Source: Candidatus Aminicenantota bacterium (GTDB lineage Bacteria > Acidobacteriota > Aminicenantia > Aminicenantales > Aminicenantaceae). Taken from it: a stretch of DNA of 5,461 bases. A program made the translations under genes and the position numbers. The stretch is from positions 1 to 5,461 of the forward strand of contig JAUWYH010000112.1 of NCBI GenBank assembly GCA_030615975.1, given 5' to 3'. How positions within the stretch are numbered: the first letter of the stretch is position 1; each line of letters starts with the position of its first letter. Below are positions 1 through 5,461 of the stretch, one piece after another. Below the pieces are notes generated by a model that saw only the letters and a program-made list of their open reading frames with translations, was not told the DNA's origin and ran no database searches.

Positions 1-341
1 CTCCTGTTAATTCTTCGGAATTCACCAGCAGAGAGATGGAATCCGGCCTCAATTTGATCGAAATAATCATTTCGTATGAGAAACTTGTTCTTTTTGAAAG
101 ATAAGAATTTGGTTTTTGGAGTCGCATCGAATCTCGTCCGACAAAAGCTCCAAACCATCAAGTTTAAGATAGACTCGGCCCCCGAATCATCAAAAAGCAG
201 CCACAGAGCCTCTCAGAAATATTCCCCCCTCTTCTCGGCTGCCATCAGGAGTTCCTGGTGGGCAATATGAGAATGTCAAAAGTCTGCTGAGATTTTTTGG
301 GGACTTAAAGCAGAAAAAGAGATGCTTCCGTTTCGATTTAT
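1..341 (-). pseudogene. Decayed coding segment, possibly LptC/OstA-like
   Basis: No intact gene fills this stretch after the kinase stop, but the minus strand reads like damaged protein. One frame runs from about 341 to 182, interrupted by TGA at 276-278 and 213-215, and contains KISADF and AHQELLMAAEKRGEYF. At the C-run 179-183 the sense moves to another frame, as if one base were lost; restoring it gives SGGRVYLKLDGLELLSDEI. That frame ends at a TGA (67-69), where the first frame resumes with IEAGFHLSAGEFRRIN to the window edge. The alternating hydrophobic strands and the 'AD...GeYf.eALwL...G.vyLk.d.LeL' pattern recall the beta-jellyroll of the lipopolysaccharide-transport proteins LptC/LptA (OstA). 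This is my impression from the pattern, not a database match. The stretch also looks richer in G+C than the kinase gene. Alternatives: non-coding DNA, sequence errors, or a genuine partial frame open from 212 to 1. Confidence 0.3.
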
Positions 342-3300
342 TCAGGAAGGTTTATCAGAATATTCGTTCCTTTATTTTCCGCACTTGAAGCGCAAATCGT
401 GCCTCCATGGCTTTCTATGATCTTTTTGGCGATAGGGAGTCCTAATCCTGTTCCGACGTCTTTAGTTGAGAAATAGGGTTCGAACATTTTATCCACAAAA
501 TCTTTTTTTATCCCGATTCCTGTGTCTTTAATTTCGAGCTTGATTCCTGTCTTATCTTTTGAAGCTTCAATTTTTATTTCTCCATGGTTTTTAATTGCTT
601 CTATAGCATTGGTGAGAATATTCCTTAAAGCAATCTTTAAGGTGGCCTTGTCTCCCCTTAGGCTAAGGTCTTTTCCTTTATATATTTCTTTGAATTTGAT
701 TCTTTCAGAAAGAATTTTTTTATAGGGATCGATTGTTTCCTGGATGATCTCTTTTAGGCTGATGATTTCTTTATGAAGAGTTGTTTCTTTTGAGATTTCT
801 AAAAATTCCTGTGCAATTTTCCTTAAATTTTCTACTTCTTTGATGATGTAAGAAGCTGATTCTTTTAGAATGCGATCAAGATCTTCGGGCTTATCCTCAT
901 AGACTTTCAGTATGTGCTCTGCGGACAGCTGGATGGGTGTAAGAGGGTTTTTTATTTCATGCGCGACTTTCCGAGCCATTTCAGCCCAAGCGACCTTTTT
1001 GCTCATCTCAGCCATTTCTTGTTGATGCATTTTCAAGTTTTCTACCATGGTATTGAATCCATCAATAAGGGTTTTCATCTCATCTTTAGACTTGTGCTGG
1101 ATGGATATTTCGAGATTGCCCAGGCTTACTTCTTTTGTTCCCGCCAGGAGTTTTTTTATGGGAGTGATAATCATTCCGCCTATCCCTCGTGCAAAAAAGA
1201 GGACAACAGCGACAAAGAAGACAGAAATAAAGAATAAAAATTCAATCAGATCTTCAGTGGCCTCTGAGATTTCCTGTTGTTCTAGCGGAAAAGGAAGTGA
1301 GATGTGGAGTTGGGTATTTCCAAGAAAATAGGGAATAGTGAGCGTATGGAAGGAGTAATCACCGATATTTTGAGTTTGGGTATAAAAAGGATTGTTTTCA
1401 TACTGAATTTTATAATAGATTTCTCCATCGATAAGCTCTGGGAGGAGTCCTGAGTCAAAGAATTCTCGGCGACTGGAAGAGATGAGCTTTCCCTCTTGGT
1501 ACAGATTCACATCGTTAGAAATAGCGGAGCCTATCCAGAGGACAACATTTTCTGGTGGAATTCTTGGAGAAAGCTGTTCTTCCTGTTGGAAAAATAAATA
1601 GTCTTCCATGACGCGCTGAGCGAAATTAGCGTGAATTTCAGCCTTTTCTGTAAACTGTTGAGTAAAGATTCGGCTGAAGAAACTTCGGGTAAAAAAGGTG
1701 AAAAGAAGAAGGGGAATCACAGCGATGGCAAAGAAAGAAATATAAACACGATTGGAGAAGGACCAGAAAGGATTTTGAAATTTTCTTTTTGAAATAAAAG
1801 CCGAAAAAAGAATAAAGAAAAGAAGAAAAAAGACAAGATAGAGAAAAAAAAGTTTTAAGATTTCTACAGAATAATCAAAGAAATTTTTTACAGGCATGAA
1901 TAAAGAATATATTCTGTTGTTATTCCTGAAATAAAAACATTTAAATTTTTTCTTTTTGTCCTTAAAGGTAGACCAGATGGAATCCTGAGAAGAATTGATT
2001 TTCTCTAAAAGATCAGGCGGTATGCCTGATGATATTTTATTGGGGTTAAAAAGCAATTTTCCATCGAGATCAAAAATAGCAAAACCGAGGTTGAACTGGT
2101 TGAGAGAAGGAATAGAAGAAACCCTTATAAGCTCGAAATATGGATTGGCAGAGTAAAGAAAAGGTAGCATATCATAGTCGATAGAAAGGTAAAGGATCAT
2201 TCTCCCTAAATAATTTTCTTCTTCAACCCAGCCTTTGTAGGCCATACGAAAATCTTTTTCTGTCCCCATAAACGGAATATTTTGACGGAGAATGCTCCAT
2301 TCTTGACTGCGAGGAAGTTCATAGTCAAGGCGATAAAGGCGGGGCACATTCAAAGAAAATCGAGAAAGTATTGTTCTTTCTGAGGTCTGTATTTCCAAAC
2401 TCGAGTACCAGTTGAATTTTGCCATCAGAGTTCTTTCCCAAATAGAACGGGCAAATTCAGGGCGTTCAGGGCTTAGGAGGAAGGAAATGATCGAATCTTT
2501 TCTATTTTCTATTTGAGCTAAAGATTGCATGATTAAAAAGTTTCCCCAATGTTCCTGAGATTTTATGATGTTTTGAAGAGAATGCTGGATGAGGGATCGA
2601 TTTCGGACAGAGGTTGATAAGTGAATAGATGTGTATAAAAATAAGGTACTCAAAAGAAAGGAGGCAAAAAGCACTTCTTTTTTCCTGATTATCTTTGGAA
2701 AGAAAGCAACAAGGAGGATTAAAATAACAATCGCAGCTTGGAAGGCAAAAAGAGGAGGAGGAATTCTTTCCTTGAATAGATAAACATAAGTTCCAAATTC
2801 AAGGAAAAAAATAAGAAGAGGAAAGAATATCCCCGAAGAATAGATAGAGATAATTCTCATTCCTAAGAAAATAGCGAGAAAAAAACTGAGGAAAAGGAGA
2901 AAGATGCTTAAATGGAGGAGAATAAAGGAGATATTAAAAGAAAAACGAAGGAGATTTATATTGGAGTGGAAAACGAGACGGAATAGTATCTGCTGAAAGA
3001 TAAAAACAATACAAATAGAGAGAAAAATCAAAACCAAATTGGGCACCAAAGCAACAAGAGTAGATGACTTTCTTTTTTTATTCCCAATAAGGCTTTGAGA
3101 ATAAATTCTAAGGCAAAGAATGAGCAGAAAAAGTAAAAGCGTTGTTAGAAAAATATCGGCTGGAGACTTAGTCAGATCCAGGAAAAATAAAAAGCTTGAA
3201 GCCGAAGGCGAAAAGAAGGGAAGCGATTGGATTTTTTCCAAATTACTTAAGGGGAAAAATAGTGCCCTGAGTCCGACTAGAATCAGGATGACGAACAATA

Positions 3301-4198
3301 AGGCAAGTGGTTTTCGTTTTCGGTGAAAAGAGGGAGTTTTGACAGAATAAAAAAGAAGGAAAAGAAGCGAAATCCCAAAGACTAAGAAAAAAATAAGAAG
3401 GACATCTTCCTTTTGAGCGGAAAGCTTAGTAGAGAGAGCAGGAGAACTAAGCCTAACCGTAGCGACGATCTCATTTTTTTCGTTTCTTAGGGGAAAGAAA
3501 ATCGTTTGAACCTCGTCCTGAAGAATTGGTTGGCCGATATATTCGTCTTTATGCCTGGTGAAAAGTTTTTCAAAGCCTGAAACATCTTCTCGGAAATCTC
3601 TGTATTCGATGATGCAACTGCTTAGTAATTTAGGGCTCAGAAAGTGATATGGTTTTAGATAGGGAGTTTTGAAAAGAGGGATAAAGGCTAAGAGACGGTA
3701 AAAAACAAGATAATGATCCTTATTCACTTTCTGGGAAAAAACGAGGTAGGCGGAGGCCTTTTCTTGTATAAGAAGAGAAGATATTTGGATCTCAAAAGGA
3801 TTCTCTTTTCCCTCCTCAAAGAATATTGTTTTTAAATCGATAACATTGCCCAGCCATAGGATCAAATCTCCTTGTTTATCATAGTAGCCGATTCCTTCTT
3901 TTTCTTTATCGAGATGAAGTTTATTGAACAAGGCGAATATTTCATTTTTTTCCTTTGGGAAAGAAGAGACGAGGATGAGTTTTTGCTTCTGTTTTATTTC
4001 GCTAATCAGGGCGGCAAATTCGGATTTGATGTCTTTGGCTTGATTTCTCAATTGGGCTAAGCTTTTTTGATAATAATTTGAAGAGATAAAAACAGGCAGA
4101 ATGAGGAAAATAATCAATATCAGACCAGATAAGAATATTGTCAAAAGAAATCCATATAAAAATGGATTTTTTCTGGTTGGAAATATTGGAATTTTCAA
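338..4198 (-). CDS. NtrY-type membrane sensor histidine kinase with three extracytoplasmic domains
   Basis: This 1286-residue sensor kinase should autophosphorylate on His1080 and pass the phosphate to a response regulator, by family precedent an NtrX-type one. Predicted helices lie near residues 12-38, 265-285, 297-316, 347-367, 381-402, 419-446, 451-475, 483-501, 508-525, 778-802, 815-836 and 985-1004. Basic loops (HRKRK 292-296, NKKRK 373-377, IIRKK 503-507, SKRK 803-806) all fall on the cytoplasmic side, so residues 39-264, 526-777 and 837-984 lie outside the membrane. A HAMP linker (about 1005-1060) leads directly to the H-box (VAHEIKNPLTPIQLS, 1078-1092), with no PAS domain between. The ATPase boxes are intact: N-box around Asn1197, DTGIGI 1225-1230, FEPYFST 1239-1245, GTGLGL 1249-1254. 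Most NtrY proteins are roughly 700-800 residues, so the sensor half is greatly enlarged. The start is TTG, overlapping the upstream TGA; an in-frame TGA lies three codons before it and no ATG is nearby. Kinase identity is secure; the signal is unknown. Confidence 0.96.
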   Translation of the reverse strand: MKIPIFPTRKNPFLYGFLLTIFLSGLILIIFLILPVFISSNYYQKSLAQLRNQAKDIKSEFAALISEIKQKQKLILVSSFPKEKNEIFALFNKLHLDKEKEGIGYYDKQGDLILWLGNVIDLKTIFFEEGKENPFEIQISSLLIQEKASAYLVFSQKVNKDHYLVFYRLLAFIPLFKTPYLKPYHFLSPKLLSSCIIEYRDFREDVSGFEKLFTRHKDEYIGQPILQDEVQTIFFPLRNEKNEIVATVRLSSPALSTKLSAQKEDVLLIFFLVFGISLLFLLFYSVKTPSFHRKRKPLALLFVILILVGLRALFFPLSNLEKIQSLPFFSPSASSFLFFLDLTKSPADIFLTTLLLFLLILCLRIYSQSLIGNKKRKSSTLVALVPNLVLIFLSICIVFIFQQILFRLVFHSNINLLRFSFNISFILLHLSIFLLFLSFFLAIFLGMRIISIYSSGIFFPLLIFFLEFGTYVYLFKERIPPPLFAFQAAIVILILLVAFFPKIIRKKEVLFASFLLSTLFLYTSIHLSTSVRNRSLIQHSLQNIIKSQEHWGNFLIMQSLAQIENRKDSIISFLLSPERPEFARSIWERTLMAKFNWYSSLEIQTSERTILSRFSLNVPRLYRLDYELPRSQEWSILRQNIPFMGTEKDFRMAYKGWVEEENYLGRMILYLSIDYDMLPFLYSANPYFELIRVSSIPSLNQFNLGFAIFDLDGKLLFNPNKISSGIPPDLLEKINSSQDSIWSTFKDKKKKFKCFYFRNNNRIYSLFMPVKNFFDYSVEILKLFFLYLVFFLLFFILFSAFISKRKFQNPFWSFSNRVYISFFAIAVIPLLLFTFFTRSFFSRIFTQQFTEKAEIHANFAQRVMEDYLFFQQEEQLSPRIPPENVVLWIGSAISNDVNLYQEGKLISSSRREFFDSGLLPELIDGEIYYKIQYENNPFYTQTQNIGDYSFHTLTIPYFLGNTQLHISLPFPLEQQEISEATEDLIEFLFFISVFFVAVVLFFARGIGGMIITPIKKLLAGTKEVSLGNLEISIQHKSKDEMKTLIDGFNTMVENLKMHQQEMAEMSKKVAWAEMARKVAHEIKNPLTPIQLSAEHILKVYEDKPEDLDRILKESASYIIKEVENLRKIAQEFLEISKETTLHKEIISLKEIIQETIDPYKKILSERIKFKEIYKGKDLSLRGDKATLKIALRNILTNAIEAIKNHGEIKIEASKDKTGIKLEIKDTGIGIKKDFVDKMFEPYFSTKDVGTGLGLPIAKKIIESHGGTICASSAENKGTNILINLPE

Positions 4199-4662
4199 AT
4201 TTTCTCAGCCTTGATTTCTATTATTTTCCAGTCGTTTCTGAGATTATTGTTTTTTTTCGAGAAGGATTGGAATGAGGCCTCACTTTTTTGGTTTTTTTCA
4301 TTCGTTAAGAAAAAGAAGATATGATAAACATACTGATTATTATTCTTCTTGTTTTTAAATGACCATCTTGCTTTAAAAATAAAATGATTTTTTTCAGGAA
4401 GAAGAGGAGGCTCGCTCTCGGAATAAAATTCAAACGTCAAATAGGAAAAAAATATTTTTCGGAAAAGGAAATAAGTCTGTTGGTTGGAGAGCTGGTCGGA
4501 AAAAGAAATGGGTTCCGGAAGAGAGATGTTTATAAAACTTTTAGAAGAGAAAAGTTTATAAAGCATTTTTGGGTTGTTTTGAAGGAAAGACTTTTCTATA
4601 TCTTGAGTAGTCTCTGAGAGCAAAGGTGAGAGAATTGTTAGAAGACAGATAATAAAAGCCAC
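4195..4662 (-). CDS. Secreted NTF2-like (DUF4783-like) protein
   Basis: This 155-residue protein has a hydrophobic N-terminus (residues 1-16, ending SPLLSE), probably a signal peptide or anchor without a lipobox cysteine, then a compact alpha/beta domain. The helix IEKSFLQNNPKMLYKLFS (22-39), the strand SFINISLP, the short helix QTYFLFRKIFFSY (62-74) and strands ending in DWKIIEIKAEK (144-154) follow the order seen in NTF2-like DUF4783 proteins, in which a small exported domain starts with an 'aiksGna..ls.yf' motif and ends 'W.I.elrie'. The assignment rests on this pattern and is an inference. It lies directly upstream of the kinase gene and overlaps it by four bases (TTGA), implying coupled translation and a shared pathway, perhaps as an extracytoplasmic partner. 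The start is GTG, preceded immediately by TAA, with no Shine-Dalgarno. An ATG at 4679 opens a different frame encoding MIIFFKWLLLSVF, so the exact N-terminus is uncertain. Confidence 0.8.
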   Translation of the reverse strand: MAFIICLLTILSPLLSETTQDIEKSFLQNNPKMLYKLFSSKSFINISLPEPISFSDQLSNQQTYFLFRKIFFSYLTFEFYSESEPPLLPEKNHFIFKARWSFKNKKNNNQYVYHIFFFLTNEKNQKSEASFQSFSKKNNNLRNDWKIIEIKAEKI

Positions 4663-4671
4663 TTAAAAAAT

Positions 4672-4699
4672 ATTATCATATGTATCTTGTTAGAGGCAA
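4672..4699 (-). promoter_or_regulatory. Candidate sigma-70 promoter of the kinase operon
   Basis: On the minus strand TTGCCT (4694-4699) and GATAAT (4672-4677) are separated by 16 bases, a fair match to a housekeeping promoter. Transcription would begin around 4665, only a few bases before the GTG at 4662, so the message would be nearly leaderless. That would explain why no ribosome binding site is visible. The match is only moderate in AT-rich DNA, where GATAAT-like boxes arise by chance. Confidence 0.35.
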
Positions 4700-4806
4700 G
4701 GAGCGAAATTGTTAGACGAACCTGTTACTGGGGAAAAGGGGATAGACATCTTTTTCTGGAAAAAAGGAATAGTCTCCATTTGTGGAAATTATCTACAGAA
4801 AAATTA

Positions 4807-4818
4807 CTGTTTGAACAG
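4807..4818. repeat. Short dyad CTGTT-TG-AACAG
   Basis: A perfect five-base inverted repeat with a two-base centre lies about 145 bases upstream of the GTG start of the operon. It could be a small operator. It does not match the LexA boxes I know and may be chance. Confidence 0.25.
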
Positions 4819-4910
4819 AGAAATTAAATGGAGAAAAAATTCATATGGAAAAGTAAATAAATTAAAAATGTAAGTGAATATTTTTAGCTTTTAAATAAGT
4901 AAAAAAGTTT

Positions 4911-5180
4911 CTATTCTGTTTCTTTTTCTTCTTCTTTCTTTTCTTCTTCCTTCGGTTTTTCAGGTTCTTCTTTGGTTTCTTCTTCCAACTTTTTAGTTCT
5001 CTTAGCGTCTTTGATGCTGCTGATTCCAGCGATAAGAGCTATGAGACCGCCGAAAAAGAGGATGGGGGGGATACAACCAAAAATGAGTTCATAGAATTCG
5101 CGCCACCAGACAAAAAATGCTAGAATAACACCTCCTGCCATAGCGATTAGTCCTCCAAGGATAGCGAGAGCTTTTCCCAT
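4911..5180 (-). CDS. Small two-helix membrane protein with a Glu/Lys tail
   Basis: This 89-residue protein belongs to no family I can name with confidence. It has two membrane helices (about 4-24 and 33-53) joined by a short loop containing WWREFYE. The helices look like copies of each other: LGGLIAMAGGVI (8-19) and FGGLIALIAGIS (43-54). Basic residues after helix 2 (KDAKRTKK, 57-64) put the C-terminus in the cytoplasm, with the loop outside. The last 25 or so residues are almost entirely Glu, Lys and Pro, low-complexity and probably disordered or helical. The start is well fixed: the ATG follows AGGGAGGT by five bases, downstream of a good promoter. The gene stands alone on the minus strand, 248 bases before the kinase operon, and diverges from the gene at the right edge. 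A role as a small envelope or scaffold protein is possible but not shown. Confidence 0.85.
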   Translation of the reverse strand: MGKALAILGGLIAMAGGVILAFFVWWREFYELIFGCIPPILFFGGLIALIAGISSIKDAKRTKKLEEETKEEPEKPKEEEKKEEEKETE

Positions 5181-5185
5181 TGGAT

Positions 5186-5193
5186 ACCTCCCT
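5186..5193 (-). promoter_or_regulatory. Ribosome binding site of the 89-residue gene
   Basis: The minus strand reads AGGGAGGT, five bases before the ATG. This near-complete Shine-Dalgarno fixes the start and contrasts with the two downstream genes of the kinase operon, which have no clear site. Confidence 0.85.
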
Positions 5194-5230
5194 AAAATTT
5201 TTTTTATGTTAAAAGGTATTTTAGAGGCGC

Positions 5231-5259
5231 ATTATAACAAAACAAAAATGAAGAAGCAA
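5231..5259 (-). promoter_or_regulatory. Sigma-70 promoter of the 89-residue gene
   Basis: The minus strand has TTGCTT (5254-5259), a 17-base spacer, and a perfect TATAAT (5231-5236). This predicts a start near 5224 and a leader of about 44 bases before the ATG. It is the best promoter match in the window. Confidence 0.65.
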
Positions 5260-5277
5260 TAAATTTTTATAAACATT

Positions 5278-5289
5278 TTTTTCGAAAAA
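5278..5289. repeat. Palindrome TTTTTCGAAAAA between divergent genes
   Basis: A perfect 12-base palindrome lies just upstream of the -35 box of the 89-residue gene and about 140 bases before the start of the divergent gene. It could be an operator, but A- and T-runs are common here and it may be chance. Confidence 0.2.
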
Positions 5290-5389
5290 TTTTGCTCTTT
5301 TAAGTTATTGGACCTGATAAAATACACAGAAAATAAAGGAATTAATATCATGAGTTGATTTTTTTATATGAGAATCCTGATTTATGCAA

Positions 5390-5395
5390 TATAAT
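5390..5395 (+). promoter_or_regulatory. Candidate -10 box for the right-edge gene
   Basis: A perfect TATAAT lies 32 bases before the ATG at 5428, which would give a short leader containing the Shine-Dalgarno. No good -35 box stands 16-18 bases upstream, and there is no adjacent TGn extension, so the call is weak. Confidence 0.3.
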
Positions 5396-5416
5396 ATCAA
5401 AGATGATTAAATCAAA

Positions 5417-5422
5417 AGGAGG
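5417..5422 (+). promoter_or_regulatory. Ribosome binding site of the right-edge gene
   Basis: AGGAGG, within AAAAGGAGG, precedes the ATG at 5428 by five bases. It is a full Shine-Dalgarno and the main support for a gene starting here. Confidence 0.75.
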
Positions 5423-5427
5423 ACAGA

Positions 5428-5461
5428 ATGTCTGTGTGCGGCAAAAATTTTACAAGAGTTT
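5428..5461 (+). CDS. Start of a plus-strand gene, cut by the window edge
   Basis: Only 11 codons are visible (MSVCGKNFTRV), which is too few to suggest a function. The call rests on the ATG with an ideal Shine-Dalgarno and a TATAAT upstream. The gene is divergent from the small membrane protein at 4911-5180 and shares a 247-base intergenic region with it. Confidence 0.65.
   Translation, partial: MSVCGKNFTRV

Larger units (their letters stand above)
4663..4910. other. Intergenic region between the operon and the 89-residue gene
   Basis: This stretch of about 250 bases is AT-rich and contains no convincing reading frame on either strand. It holds the candidate operon promoter and a short dyad (4807-4818). 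No stem-loop followed by a T-run could be found for the gene at 4911-5180, so that transcript may run on toward the kinase operon on the same strand. Confidence 0.6.

Noticed and set aside
1..70. Minus-strand ATG at 70 opening a frame (MIISIKLRPDS...) to the window edge
   Set aside because: Too short to judge, no ribosome site, and the overlapping frame fits the neighbouring relic better; it could be a real gene start only if the sequence further left supports it.
76..270. Plus-strand open frame of 64 codons
   Set aside because: No ribosome site and no recognisable protein character; the minus strand of the same stretch reads much more like (damaged) protein.
301..330. Possible terminator after the kinase gene (AAGCA...TGCTT)
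   Set aside because: The stem is only five base pairs with a ten-base loop and is not followed by a T-run on the minus strand.
914..1331. Two overlapping plus-strand open frames of 107 and 94 codons
   Set aside because: They lie wholly inside the kinase HAMP and catalytic region on the opposite strand and are shadows of it.
3120..3326. Plus-strand open frame of 68 codons rich in Lys/Arg
   Set aside because: It is the complement of the kinase membrane segments and has no ribosome site.
4384..4617. Plus-strand open frame of 77 codons opposite the 155-residue gene
   Set aside because: It is antisense to a gene with a coherent fold pattern and operon overlap, and no Shine-Dalgarno precedes it.
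4921..4990. CTT/TTC-rich tract resembling a simple repeat
   Set aside because: It is the coding sequence of the Glu/Lys tail of the 89-residue protein, not a separate repeat.
5292..5320. TTGCTC-17-TGATAA as a plus-strand promoter
   Set aside because: Both boxes are mediocre and it lies more than 100 bases before the 5428 start; TATAAT at 5390 is better placed, though also unproven.

Overview
The window is AT-rich bacterial DNA. It holds one very large gene, two small genes, the first codons of a fourth gene at the right edge, and a damaged stretch at the left edge. Nothing in it looks like a mobile element, CRISPR array, tRNA or rRNA. The host is probably a diderm (Gram-negative-type) bacterium. 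The basis is an NtrY-type sensor kinase, a secreted NTF2-like (DUF4783-like) protein, and, more weakly, a decayed reading frame that resembles an LptC/OstA lipopolysaccharide-transport domain. A deep-branching lineage such as Aminicenantes/Acidobacteriota would fit, but that is inference and the species cannot be read from this sequence.

Layout from left to right: (1) 1-341 has no intact gene. Read on the minus strand it shows protein-like sequence broken by two in-frame TGA codons and two frame changes, most simply a pseudogene. (2) 338-4198, minus strand, encodes a 1286-residue histidine kinase with 12 predicted membrane helices, three separate extracytoplasmic domains, a HAMP linker and an intact NtrY-type kinase core. 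(3) 4195-4662, minus strand, encodes a 155-residue secreted protein whose stop codon overlaps the kinase start (TTGA), so the two form a translationally coupled operon. (4) 4663-4910 is non-coding and holds a possible promoter for that operon, placed so close to the GTG start that the message would be almost leaderless. (5) 4911-5180, minus strand, encodes an 89-residue protein with two membrane helices and a long Glu/Lys tail, with its own strong ribosome binding site and a good sigma-70-type promoter. (6) 5181-5427 is a divergent intergenic region. (7) 5428 onward is the start of a plus-strand gene with a strong Shine-Dalgarno, cut by the window edge.

How the parts may work together: the secreted NTF2-like protein and the three-sensor-domain kinase are made from one message and probably act in one envelope-sensing pathway. 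NtrY-type kinases usually sit next to an NtrX-type sigma-54 response regulator. None is present in the window, either downstream of the kinase, where only the decayed segment lies, or upstream. The kinase's partner is therefore elsewhere or beyond the window.
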